From assembly GCA_025174535.1 (NCBI GenBank), contig JALBUN010000045.1:2356001-2420000 (forward strand): a DNA stretch of 64,000 nucleotides, read 5' to 3'. Source of the DNA: Cantharellus purpuraceus. Its lineage: Eukaryota; Basidiomycota; Agaricomycetes; Cantharellales; Hydnaceae. Shown here in pieces: positions 1 through 13,620 of the stretch. Within the stretch, counting starts at the first letter, position 1. Every line of letters begins with the position of its first letter. The notes beneath the pieces are model-generated. The model saw only the letters and a program-made list of their open reading frames with translations, had not been told where the DNA came from and made no database searches. The translations under genes and the position numbers were made by a program.

Positions 1-3000
1 GAGGCAAGCTTGTATCCTCCTTGCCTTGCTGGTCGTTCTACTCCCTCCGATTCATGCAAAATGGTTTTGGGAAAGGGCTGCGACCAGTGTCAAACGCGTC
101 ACACCTTGGACTTCGCTAAAGAAACTGACCTTCCGGTTCGATCTCGTACACGTTGTTGTGCTGATTTTGAGGCCTGAGTATATTTCCCCGTCCAGAGAAA
201 AGACCAGAGACCTGTGGACCCATGCTTTCGATAACTACATGGAACACGGTGGGTCTCTGAGAGTCCGTTATGTAAAGCAAATTGACCTTGTGAAATATTG
301 GTGTATGTAGCGTACCCAATGGACGAGGTTACTGTTCTTGGTTTCTATCGAGCATATAATTCCTTAATGCCTAATGATAGTTACGGCCACTCTCATGCAC
401 AGGTAGAGGTCCAACTTACGAGGATCCGTGAGTAGACAAGTACATCTCCTATGGCATTAGTGCTAAATAATTTGACCACGTTACTTCATTTTCTCACTTC
501 TTGTCCCTCCTCGCTTACTCCTGCGGGTCCAGGAGTGATTGGGTAGTCAATGATGTAGCTGGCAATTTTTCGGTAACGCTCATCGACGTGCTCGACACGT
601 TTGTCGTCATGAATGACCGCCGAGGTTTTGCGCAAGCTGTTCAGAATGTGATCAATGCTGTCCACTCTTTTGATCTGGATAGCCGACCTCAAGTGTTTGA
701 AACAAACATTCGAGTTCTAGGAGGTCTTTTGGCTGGCCATCAATTCGCGTCAAACCCACATCACAGGTTTCATCTGAAATGGTACAGGGGAGAGGTAGTT
801 ACATACCACTCTTTAATTTATCAGTTCTGAGGTTGGGAACTGTACAGCTTCTGGCCCTCGCTTATGATCTCGGACTTAGACTACTACCTGCCTTCAAGAC
901 TCCAACCGGAATTCCATACGCTCGAGTAATAGGTCAAGTTATTGTTAGAAGTGCATCATGCTCATTCGAACATAGGTTAACCTTCGCCATGGAGTGCTAG
1001 TCGGAGAATCGATGGAAACATGTCAGTGTCATATATCTTGGCCACCCTGCCTTCCTGGCTTACATTTCCCCACTAACAGGTACCGCGGGTGCTGGCTCCT
1101 TGATAATTGAGTTTGGCGTTTTGAGCCGCTTGACGGGCGACTCACGATTTGAGAAAGCCGCATATAAGGCCTTTTTTGCCATTTGGAACAGAAAGTCTGA
1201 TATAGGCTTGGTTGGCAACAATATTAATGCCTGGACTGGGGTAGGTATGCAAGCATTCTACTTACCCTGGTCTTCACTTAGTGGCTTGTTCTAGACCTGG
1301 TTGTCGGATTCAACAGGAATCGGTGCAGGGGTTGACAGCTTTTACGAGTATGCATTGAAATGGTACATTTTGAGTGGTGAGTATGCGTGACATGAATCAA
1401 ACAATGTCTGAAAATTGGCGACTGCAGGTGAGGTCGAGTTTTTGGATGTGTGGAACGAAGCGTATAGCAACACGATGCGTTATACTAGAGGCCCTGAAGG
1501 GTACTGGGTAAAAGTGATATTACTGTGGACCTTCTTCGCAGCTCATGTATGTGTCAGTTTCGACAGATTAATATGAGAACTGGCGAGCTGTCTTATGCAT
1601 CCACCGATTCTTTGAGCTCTTTCTGGAGTGGTCTTCAGGCAAGCCTTGTTTTCACCTTAGAGAAGCCGACTAATGCACCGTCCAGGTACTTGCTGGAGAC
1701 GTGCAAAATGCCATTAAGTCACACATGATCTGTAAGCGTTTTGTGATTCCCAAGTCATAGAGTGGGTGCTGATGCATATAATAGATTGGAATATATGGCG
1801 ACGATTCTCTGGTATACCCGAGGTGTTTGACATTAGTGCTCGCCTTCCGTCGGCTTGGCAATACCCACTTCGACCTGGTATGACCTGGTAACACTATGAT
1901 AGGGCATATATTCACCCGTGTTTAGAGTTCGTCGAGTCTACATATTTCCTGTATCGCGTAAGTGCCAGAAGCACTGCTAACTTCCGCTGATTTATTTGCT
2001 GCTACTGAAGGCCACTCGCGACACCTTGTATCTTGACATAGGTGAACGCGTTTTATCGGATCTTATATTGCGGGCAAAAGTGCATTGCGGGTTGGCTTCT
2101 ATTGCGAGTCTTTTGACCAATAAGCGCGACGACAGGATGGAATCTTTTGTCTTAAGTGAGACACTGAAAGTAAGTTCTCATATGATACTCAGAGTCCTTC
2201 TGACTGCAATTTATAGTATCTTTATCTTCTGTTTGATGAGGATAATCCTTTACATTCCGACGATTCAAATATGGTATTTACCACGGAAGGCCATCTCCTC
2301 ACCTTGTCACGCGAACACATAAAGCCTGCCTCTGCTATCCGCCGGCAGTTACGTCGCTCTGAGAATCTGCAGTGTCCGGCCTACAATCCTACTCGACATC
2401 CATGGAATCCCCTAGATGACATGGATGGGCTTGCGTGTTCCGTTCGCAGCCGTCACGATACAGAATTTGCCCGAGTGACCGTTGGTATTGAGGAACTTTC
2501 TCGGGCTAGTGATGAAGATTCAGCATTCTGGATGAGTGAGGCTTGGTGCGAGTGGCCACGTGTAGACATATATGTGCGTTCTCCTGTATCAAGCCTTTCT
2601 GTTACTGACGATGGAACAGTCTTGGGATTTCGTCTTCTCAACAGACGGAAGCATGGCCCCAGAGGATCCAACACCTGACCGAATGAAAATTTACGAAGTA
2701 GATGATGGATACGTCATAACAAACATGACAGGACTCCGAACATATATCACTAGCCGATTGGATGGTAAAGGATACGATATCACGAAAAGTAAGCTGATTC
2801 ATAGTCACGATTCCAATTGTTACTGACTTGCACTAACTAAAGTTGGCCCATTTGCGGTTCGCACTGGTCAGAAAGTGTATATGAATGATTCTACCTTGAG
2901 ATTAGAAGCAAACGGCCAGGCTAACGATCTGCATCGTATGCCTGATATCCGTTTGCACTTTCGTCTGGACACCGTAGATGCTATGTTGCCATTGGCATCT

Positions 3001-3600
3001 GGGTTCGGACCCATCGAACACGAGGTTACTATGATGGCCTACACCTCTTTTTTTGGGGGTGACCCAGCCAGTTCGCGGACAGAAGATGTTGGTCAGACAT
3101 CGGAACCCCTAAAATTCAGTGGGACTAGCCCTTTGACTGTGATCCGCCCCAACGAGAGTAACCGTAAAGGCTGCTCCGCCTATGAGGAGGGTTCTGTCCA
3201 ACCGGACGCCGTGTTGTTTGTTGAACGCGGGGGATGCACATTCATCCAAAAGCTTTTCTTGGGAAAGGCTGTGGGTGCCGCTGGAGTTATAATTGCCTCT
3301 GACACGAACGACCGCATCAATCCAACTGCAGACTCCAGTGAGCTAGAACTCGCTCGCTTACAACTTTCAGATGTTGCTCTGGTCGTCGTCAGCCAAATAG
3401 ATGCCCAGACAGTGTCGGGCCTTTTAGATTATGCGTCTACCTATGACATTCGTGTACGTATGTTGGTGGAGAACCAGGGTAAGTCTGTATCCCCACACGC
3501 AGAGACAGATGGGAAGGGATGGGATAAAAACGCTAAGAGGGAGCCACGAATATTATATGTCAACGGACGACCTCTAATAAATGTTGAATTATTGGTCTAA
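1..3600 (+). CDS. MNL1: ER degradation-enhancing alpha-mannosidase-like protein (GH47 + PA domain), 5' partial
   Basis: Glycoside hydrolase family 47 protein of the EDEM/Mnl1 type. In this family it trims mannose from misfolded glycoproteins in the ER lumen to mark them for ERAD. The open frame reaches the left edge inside a hydrophobic leader ([12 protein letters not shown]), so the start codon lies outside the window. GH47 motifs appear in order across short exons: REKTRDLW then AFDNYMEH (about 200-245), [16 protein letters not shown] (about 695-740), LGLRLLPAF with PTGIPYAR (about 865-925), [14 protein letters not shown] (about 1320) and ARLPTSLQY-like sequence near 1845. A C-terminal PA domain follows ([23 protein letters not shown], about 3220-3310), as in EDEM3. 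One intron (1639-1685) is GC-AG. No HDEL-type retention signal is seen at the C-terminus. It converges on APT1, with about 100 bases between stop codons. Confidence 0.9.
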
Positions 3601-3703
3601 ATTGTAGCACGAGATAGAATCGCAGTGTTTAACAAGAGTGCGAATTTCCGAAGATCAAGCAACCACCAGGACGCCCCCCAAGAGCACCGTCGCAGGCGTG
3701 GTA

Positions 3704-4443
3704 TTAATCCTCGGCATCCAACATGATATACGTTGGAGCATCCAGTTTGTCCGATCCTTTAAGGAAAGACAAACCAATGATAAACAAATATTCAAGAGTA
3801 TTGCCCCCTTGCACAGACACAAGCTCGCCTGCAGCCTTCGCGGATCCACCTGCGCAACATAAAACATTTGAGCAAATGTTCAAAAATTGCCGCGAATGTG
3901 AGGTTCCACCTGTCGCGATTAGATCATCTACAATGATGACATTGCTCCCTGGTTTTATCGAGTTTGCCTGCATTTCAAAAGAATCCTAGGGAAACAACCA
4001 TGAATGTGAGTCGTTAATTCAACAATGAATATTTGGCAATTTACGGACCGCTCCATACTCTTTGACGTAGTCAGCGGTGGTGCAATTGCCAGGCAACTTT
4101 CCCTTCTTGCGTACAGGCACGAAAGCAGCTCCCAAACGTAGGGCAATTATAGGTCCCAGCAGGAATCCACGAGAATCGAGACCGACAACGACGTCGACCT
4201 TTTTCTTGTTGTGAGGTATAGTGTGTGAGGTGATGTGATGTATGAAGTGCGTAATCAAAGACTCGAAAGCGATAGGATCACGCAGAATGGGGAAAATATC
4301 AAGAAAGGTGATACCCTACATGCAGACATATATACTGCAGTGAGTGCAGATGTAGACACAATGAACGGGCAAATGAGCGTCACCTTCTTTGGCCAGTCTG
4401 GATGCACGCCTAGTATGCTCTTCAAGTATTCTACGTCTGCCAT
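3704..4443 (-). CDS. APT1: Adenine phosphoribosyltransferase
   Basis: Purine salvage enzyme of the cytosol that makes AMP from adenine and PRPP. The start ATG at 4443 gives MADVEYLKSILGVHPDWPKK; a further in-frame extension is blocked by an upstream stop. After an intron, GITFLDIFPILRDP continues the normal APRT N-terminus. The central exon holds VVVGLDSRGFLLGPIIALRL and KKGKLPG. The last exons hold the PRPP-binding motif VIIVDDLIATGG, followed after an in-frame intron by SAKAAGELV and the C-terminal LDAPTYIMLDAED. The intron that splits ATGG|GSAKAAGE has no in-frame stop, so read-through looks open but would insert residues into the conserved loop. Length is close to the usual 180 residues. 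It sits tail-to-tail with the mannosidase gene. Confidence 0.92.
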
Positions 4444-5267
4444 AGCTGTTTCAAGCAAGGTGGTGTCGGGACGGGAATTTTAAACATGACGTCCGATTCT
4501 TTTCAGCAACTGGTGGAACCCTGTAAGGACCCGGCTCACCGGACTTATCGGATCACCATAACTCTAACAACATTTACTCTGAGACACACATTATTAGTAT
4601 AAGTAGATTTTTGACAGTGTAGATAACTAAGACTCTTAACCCAAAAACCACTTGGTTCAACTTGTTCTATTAGTTGTTCTAAGTATAACCTAATTCCTTT
4701 CCAGATCCCCACCAGATCTCCACGCAGATGAAATCTACGCCTCGATCATACTTGCCATTTCCACCCATCCATCTCCGACTCCCCGTATGCAATTCAAACT
4801 TTACCTCGCATTCTTCACTATCTTGAACACAGTAAAGTCAAAAATTTCATTATCATGTAATTATGGTATCTACTGGAGACTTCAATGAATAGCTTCTGAA
4901 AGTTATTCTTGGTAAATACTTTGCCTATCATGGCTTGGTGGCGCCAAGTAATACGTAAGTCAAAAAAAATCTCATCCTCTGACGAGAACCCCCTACGTCT
5001 GGTCCGGATTCCCGTCCCGACGCCCCCATGGCTTCAAGAGTGAATTTATGGACAAGAGCAGGTCGGACGTTGATTTCAAATTATGGAAATATATGGGCTT
5101 AAATAAGTTCTAGGGCGTTCTAGGGCGGACATAGAGATAGATTGTTAAAGCATCTGGCAATCGACTCATTTACTTGCTAGGCCGACTAGTAAATAGCATA
5201 TTCATATATGCCCACGATATTGGGTAGTCATAGCATAAAAAACATGCGATAGGTGACTCCCCAAATT
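4444..5267. other. Intergenic region between APT1 and the eS1 gene
   Basis: No convincing gene, tRNA or mobile element was seen. It should hold the APT1 promoter (next to 4443) and the 3' end of the ribosomal protein gene. It is AT-rich compared with the flanking coding DNA. A small direct repeat, gttctagggc twice in tandem, lies near 5107-5126. Confidence 0.6.
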
Positions 5268-6252
5268 TTACACCGAAGCCTGAATAGCGGGCTCCTTGAA
5301 GTCCTTGACGACTTTGGTACCAGTTTCCTATCCAGCGACATGCCTAAGTACACTGACCGCTATACTCATAAGAAAAACTCACATCTGTCGACTCCCCATG
5401 GATCTCCATTAACTTCGACACGTCGAATTTAGGCGACTTCAAGATCTTTGCCTTGCGAACATATACATTTTGCAGAGGGTAAATGCTTCGGGCAGCCTTC
5501 TCAATTTCTCGTCCAATCGCCTCTGGGATGAACTTCTGCACCAACGAGAGTAGGTCGACGCTGGATGCTTCGCGGTTCATGATCTCGAACATCTTCTTGC
5601 GAATCTCTCGGATCTGACTGCTTTGTGCATACGTGGTCTTCTTCACCTGATTTGGCCGTCGCTTTGTGAAGGCAATGGCGAACAAGCGAACAAGGTAACC
5701 GTCCTGGGTCTTCACATCGACATGTGCCTCGATAAGGGTTTGCCACTTTCGAACAAGGGACCGTAGCTTGTCAGAAGTGAAATCCATGCCGTGGAAGTTG
5801 GTCAGGCAGTTTCTTCCTTGTACCTCATCAATGCGGAGCTTAATCTTGCGGAAAGCCTGCTCCTCGTCTTTTGATAAGTCCGCTAGAGACACCTCAACAA
5901 TTCGACCCTTCAGCGAATCATTGGCGTTCTCTGTTAAGTGTTCGATGTCAGTGAAGCCTTCAGTTGAGATACTGTAGGTCGTACTCAATCCCTGCGACCG
6001 GTTTGCTAAAGTCTTTCCAACGTTTTTGATGTCGAAGATATTAGGTGCCTTGATATCATACCAGTCTGTCATGTCGACACCCTGGTTAGTGGGCTACATA
6101 ACATGTTGGGGAAACCTACCCTTGCGAGAGAATGGGTCGACGACCTTCTTCTTCAAACCTTTCTTACCCTTGGACAACCGCTTGTTCTATAACGATTTGT
6201 AAATAGATTGGAATGGAGAAAACATATGCGAATCCACCTTGCCAACAGCCAT
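5268..6252 (-). CDS. RPS1: 40S ribosomal protein eS1 (S3a/Rps1)
   Basis: Small-subunit ribosomal protein eS1. Exon 1 encodes only MAVGK (start 6252). After an intron, [19 protein letters not shown] gives the basic N-terminus. The next large exon (about 6072-5390) holds [41 protein letters not shown] and AFTKRRPNQ, all typical of the S3Ae family. A last short exon after ESTD gives [13 protein letters not shown] and QASV before TAA. Read-through past ESTD would give a false C-terminus. Length is about 256 residues, normal for the family. Splitting after the fifth codon suits a ribosomal protein gene with a regulatory first intron, but that role is inferred. Confidence 0.95.
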
Positions 6253-6442
6253 GACTTGATGAAAGGAGAGGGAGAAAGAGCCGAGGATAGAATGAGTATC
6301 GTGTGCAACGTCGACGCGCCTGGCTGAGTTTCGAACTTGAGGTGTGAACCTTACGTTGAAACTGTACAGCTGCAGTGACGCCAGTGACTTTAGCGCCCAG
6401 TATCCACATGTGCAAATTTAGGTATATGAAGTTGCCTGTCAT

Positions 6443-8786
6443 CTACAACTTTTGTGGAAGCCAATGATCCTTGAGCAGTCGAGTTGCCACTTCGTGCTCT
6501 ACGCTTCTGATTCCCCAAAGCACTCCTCCCTCTCTGTGCACAATCGGCTCCTCAATTCCAAACAGGAGAGACCGTCCCTGGACAAAGGCAGGGGGCATCG
6601 TGTCAGACCCACGAACATCTTGAACATATCTGGGCGACTCTGAAGGCGACACAGCTCTATGGTCTAGATCAGTCCAGTTATCCACGTCATGGCTCGTCAG
6701 CGCGTCCTTCCTTAGGTCTCTACCATCATCATCCACTGGTATACATGGCCATTCTTCTGCGCATAAGGAGCTGTGGCACTCCTCATTCGAGAACGTATCC
6801 AGTCCATCCCGATCCCCCGAGCAGATCTCGTATGTTACCGATCCCTGTTGCTGCATAGGGTCTGTGGTTGTCTCGTACATCTGATGAAGCTCATATGGCT
6901 CCAACTCTTGATTGCTCTCGTCCTGCCAACAACAACTTTCCGGGTCGTTATCTGGGACATGACCGTCAAAGTTTGCCGCCATCCTCAGGTCTTGTGAATC
7001 TTGCTCCGCATGGTCAGGGACATTCAAGTACAAATCGTCGGTGTCGTCGGGATTTAACATTAATACGTTCAGTTGCATTTGGGTGTTATTCTTATCATCC
7101 ATCTCGTAAGCAGGATCGCAGGGGAAACTACCGGTAGGAAATTCGGACATTTGGTCTGTGCTTGTTATAGGACGAAATCGAAAGGACGGTGGTGTGTGGG
7201 TTGCCGAAGGGCGTTGGTTTTTTACCTCGTCCGTCTGCCGCTGATGCACAGCTGATTTGATGACCTCGAGATAATACCGTGAAGGAGCATTCACCTGAGA
7301 CGCTGAGTGTGAAGGAGCCAAGGACCGAGGGGTGCAAGGTATCAACACACTTGATTGTCCGCGTATAGGAGAGGAGACCCTCGGAACTGAACAGCTGCGG
7401 TTTGGAAGTTGTATCTCATGATTTGCACTTGTATCAGGAAGTGGGGCGTTCTCTGTCTTGTTTATGTGAGTCTTGAGAAGTGTGTTCGGTTTATCCTGAC
7501 CCTGATTCGATAAGCTTCTGTCATCCGAGGGCAATGATTTATCGAGTTCAATGTCCCATATTTCGGATCGCCCGCTGTCCTCGAATGAGTCGTCTGCCTG
7601 AATGTCTGAGGACTCATGTACGTCCTCTGTAATAGAAAGTGATTTCTTCTCAGATCCGGTTCGTGTTTCTTTGCCACGGATGGTTGTATGTTCAACGCAT
7701 GGAGCTTTAGTGAAAAATTTAGATGTTTTGATTGGTTCACATGTTGCATGCGAGTCGTTGGACGCGCAGGAGGACAACGATGAACTGTCATGGTGTGACA
7801 ACTGAACTAGAAGTTTAGCGGGGTTAAGGAATTTCGTTTCGGAGAACGTATAATCTGTGGGCAAGGTTTACGATTGTACGTCGTCAACGCGCGATACTCC
7901 TACCGTTTCTATCCTTTCGCTTTTTGTTATTGGTGGGTATCGATATTGATGCCTTCCCTTTATTGAAGACCCCCATGCTCGGACCAGGTTTGAGCTAATG
8001 CAATCCATCATCAGGTGAAGTGCGGCGGTACTTTGGAAAATCTCTCACAGTCAAGCGCTCTTTACCAATATTGGTGGCCGAAAAACTCTGCATGAGAGTG
8101 AGCTCCGAGCTTATCTTAGCCTGTGTCTTCTTTGCAACACTTTGCTTACGCTTCTTATCGTCTTTGTCTTCCTCGGTCGGGCTTTCATCTTGCGTAGCTT
8201 TGGATGCATAGATAGGGTTCATAATAGCTCTTTTAGCTCGCTTGCGGTCTCGACGTTCTGCCAGACCTGATTTCGATTGCTATTAAATGTCTGAAAGAGC
8301 TCAGGATTCCTTACGTGCGATATGTTCAATATTGAGGCTTGGTGCAGCTTTCTTTGTAGATGGACCTTGAGACATAGGGAGCTTGCCCGAAACTTTGCCA
8401 GAACACCGTGTCAAGGCGTTCCTCTTACGGCCCCTGTTGGACTGGCTTTTGCCGCTTTCGTTGTAACCGTCCGATGCCTTGCTTGACTCGCCCGCTGACG
8501 CATTGGCAACAAGGGCTGTATCCTGGTCCGCTCGAGCTTTCAAGATAGGACTTGAAAACCCTACTCCCTGATATCTAGCAGATGGAAGAATCGGTTCTTC
8601 ATCACGTTTCTTGGAAAGTTTCTTAAATTGCTGGGGCTTATCGAACGCGCGACTTTCATTGGCGAAACTGGATGAATGAAGCCATTGCGAGTGAACAAAC
8701 GACTCTACCCGACTTGTATCCTTGACTTGAAACTGTGGAAGACAAAGGTTTGCCAGCGTTAATTGCTCAGTGCCTGCGAGCTGCAT
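6443..8786 (-). CDS. Uncharacterised basic, serine-rich protein
   Basis: I do not recognise the family. The start is taken at MQLAGTEQLTLANLCLPQF (8786), because a stop lies in frame upstream and the longer frame opens only with TTG. Splicing that keeps one frame gives a basic block LAERRDRKRAKRAIMNPIYA (about 8270-8205), then SFSATNIGKERLT joined to LKPGPSMGVFNKGKAS (about 8070-7930), then KFLNPAKLLVQLSHHD (about 7840). A long acidic, Ser-rich, low-complexity stretch follows, and a hydrophobic-tryptophan tail, VQGRSLLFGI to DHWLPQKL, at 6590-6443. The short ordered motifs at both ends and the disordered middle suggest a nuclear scaffold or chromatin-linked protein, but this is inference from composition only. 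It lies between the eS1 gene and the MFS permease, all on the minus strand. Confidence 0.6.
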
Positions 8787-8893
8787 GTGGACAAGATAGA
8801 GTGTGTCATTAAGGTGCCAAAACACCAACTGTCACGGTACGCGTGACTGATTGGATTGATACAAGTACATAAGCATATCTGATTCGTGAGTGG

Positions 8894-11383
8894 TCATCCT
8901 GTATACACGAAGAACATGTTCCTTTGAAGTGTCAGACGAATGAAAGTCAGAGAAGAGGCAATAATCGACTTACTGCCTATCAGTCATATCCAAGAACGCA
9001 TGCTTCTGCCTCTCCCGCTCCACGTCCTCATCTGTCCAACCGTGACGTGCCTTCTCTGCTTCTAATACTTGACGTTTCTTGCGGTTCATCCGCAGGTTTA
9101 TCCAACGCAACAAGAAAGAGAGGCAGACTTGGACAGATAAGAGCACTAAAATTGCGATTTTACCCGGGATGTAGCCAGGCGCATCCTTGGGTTGGAACGT
9201 CTCCGTGCCTGTTAAAAAGTTTGAACAGACTCTGATTTTCACTGGAGTGAGAACAGACCAGCAATGTTTCCCAACGAAAACGCGACCAAGGTCATGGCAT
9301 TGATCGTTACTAGCGTACGTACATCAGCACGATGATAAGAGAAATAAACAAGCGTCTTTACATGCCTTTCTTGGTGTGACCGCTGGTATTGCTTGCATTC
9401 CAGGCGTAGATCACAGAAAGTGCAGATCCGAAGGTACCGACTAAATAGACAGCGAAAAGCAGAACTCCTTCATATGGTATAAATCAGAATCAGAAAGCCC
9501 AATGAGGGTGTGAAGAACCTTTCATTGATGAACCATCAAGTCCTATCAAAACGGCGGAACCAACAATAGTAGGGATCTAAACATCATTGGAGCTTGCTGT
9601 TGAGGCGTCTATTAACAAAACACTTGCCAGTGCAAACACGATTGGAATCATTCTCTCATTCTGAGATCTTTCAGTAAGAAATCCCTTCGCGATGATAGCA
9701 GCAAACCTTTTTGTCGGACCAGTACCCGCATAAAAGGGTTGTCATAGCGGCAACGACACCTCCCGGCGTGGAGAGTATCAAGGTTTGTTTGGAGGTGTAG
9801 CCAAAACTCTAAGAAGGAGCATACAGCATTGAGAATGATACTTGTTGTGTAGAACGGGTCGCACCTTGATGATAATATTACTGAAGTTGCTCAACCCGCC
9901 ATTGGGTATACTGGCTAGCATACACTCGTCAATACCACGAGAAAACAAATCAATTCGTCATACTCGTTATAGTTGTGACCACTATGAGCCAAGTTCGAAC
10001 ATCTGTTAACGCTTCCCAGACCTGATACGAGCAGAGTAGGTCAAATATGTAATGAAAGAGTTCTGCATAGTTGTGTTACCTGTTCCTTTTTGAAGTGTTT
10101 GTTTTCAGTTCCCCCCTGATCGTCTCGTACCCGTTCAAGTGCTGCTATTCTTTCTTCTTTGGTGAGGAAGTGAGCGTGAACAGGTGAATCCGGAAGCCAA
10201 ATCAGCACACAGATCCCGACGATGATCGCCAGACCTCCCAGTAGAACGTATATAATCTTGTAGGGCGGAATGGATCGAGAAGTCGAGAAGGACTAGGGGC
10301 TTTGACGCATCAGGAAAAAATATAACGACAAAGATATGCACGCACGACACCATACGCCACAAAACCCCCGAAAACCTGTGTCAAGCCATTCTGCAGTCGA
10401 TTCAGTATCAGGTGCACGTTGACATGTACTGGTTTGTACTCACCATGAAATAAAACCAGGAAATTCGGCTAGCCTAAGGTTTAGGAATCAGAAGATGACT
10501 GAAAATATCGGGCTTGGTACGCTCACCTGCTCCGATTTCTTGTAGAACATGGAAATAAGGAGGATGAGGATAGGTGCTACACAGCTTTCGCACATCCCTA
10601 CGTAAATTCAGGAGTTCCAATATTCAGTTGAGTCAAGCAGGGACACGCATCAACTTACCGAGCAGAAATCGCAGAGCGAAAAAACCACTAAATGTTGGTG
10701 CAGCTGCGTGTAACATAAGAATGACACCCCAAAGGACTACATTTCCACCTAATCGGAATGTTTTCATGATGTCACCTCTTGAAGAAAGGAAATGTTTGTT
10801 AGGGAGGCGCGAACCTAGATACTTCGCAATCCTTGTCTTTTGCGAAATATACATAGTAGGGAACTCCCAAACCAAAAATCCTAGCGGATAATCGTTAGAA
10901 GGAAGGATGAGTGCTATCGATATGCCAACGCACCAACGTAGAAAGACAATGACACTAAATTGTAATGTTGGCCTGTGATTGGGAGTCCCATGACGCTACG
11001 GGAAATCAACCTGGAGCCTCGCCTTCATTGCATTGCAGGGAAAACATACCTTGCATAGTTGAGAGACGTCTTATCCAAAAACTGGGTGAAATACACTGCC
11101 GCGCAAATAGGCGGAATGAGGAGATCCTATTGGTAGCATACATCAAGGTAAATAGTGCATGTCATTCAAGGGATCTACCACCCATACTACTCACAAGCTT
11201 GCGTCTTAATTTCCGATTGTATTCCTCGCTGAATTGGACAGTGCGCTCTGCACCCACCAGTTGCAGAGCTTCATCCCCGTCAAGGATTTCACTACTGAGC
11301 TCCGAGGGTGGTCGTTTCTCGTCTAACGTCATCTCGGCATCATGCCCCTTCTCGCCTTCAAGCTTGTTGGGAGAGACTGACAT
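8894..11383 (-). CDS. MFS permease, anion:cation symporter (Dal5/allantoate type)
   Basis: Plasma-membrane transporter of the fungal ACS/Dal5 family, whose members carry allantoate, nicotinate, vitamins or other organic anions. Substrate cannot be read from sequence. The start at 11383 gives a hydrophilic N-terminus ending in QFSEEYNRKLRRKL. Transmembrane exons include WEFPTMYISQKTRIAKYLG (about 10870-10810), a motif strongly conserved in this family, and GYIPGKIAILVLLSVQV (about 9180). The C-terminal cytoplasmic tail HGWTDEDVERERQKHAFLDM is diagnostic. It is joined by a canonical intron to a last exon NMFFVYTG (stop 8894-8896), matching the family's usual ending. The gene is very intron-rich, so long frames are few between 9250 and 10700. 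Confidence 0.85.
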
Positions 11384-11790
11384 TGGTAATCAGTGGCTCG
11401 AGAACAAGGGACCACTGAGAAGATACTCCCATCTTATAAGACAAGACAGATAGCCATGCGTGTGAATTTACGATTATGCACTCGGCAGGAAGATAGGACT
11501 GTAGGGGCTGCAGGTGCTACTCGGATGCAGAGCGCGTATGATCCAAGCTATTCTGGCGCACATTTCCATACTAAGAAAGTCAGGCGCGATCGACTTTCCA
11601 CAAATGGACTGCAAGTTACGTGTTACGCAGCGGAATCCTGTCACTTCCATGATGAACTGACCCTGGCTCAGACAAATCATAGCTGATAAGCTGCCGAACT
11701 CTTCGGAAGGACTTGTGGTACCTTGAGGAAATCAAATCTAATATCCACATAAATAACAAGAGGAAAAGCCTGGAGCAAAGATTGAATAAA
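11384..11790. other. Intergenic region upstream of the MFS permease
   Basis: About 400 bases between the permease start and the thiolase stop, both minus strand. It should hold the permease promoter and the thiolase 3' UTR. Short frames on both strands here show no homology or splice logic that I can support. Confidence 0.55.
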
Positions 11791-13378
<1,588 letters not shown>

Positions 13379-13620
13379 TCAATCGTACGAGATAAATTTT
13401 TGAATGAAGATCGCTTAACGGTAACTGATGCACAGCTGAAAAGAGAGGCAGCGGAGAAAGGAGCGTTAGGGAGCGACACCTTCACGTGCCTCAGAAGGTG
13501 CGGATCACATGCCCAATGGAGGTGGGAAGCCGCTGCAAATTCCCCGAGGTCCCCAAGTACTCAATGCAAGTTGACCACCTTACGGACCAGTGGAGTATTT
13601 ACAAACACTATAATTTGTCA

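Noticed and set aside
11393..11686. Plus-strand frame between the permease and thiolase genes
   Set aside because: No recognisable domain, no splice continuation, and it overlaps the permease promoter.
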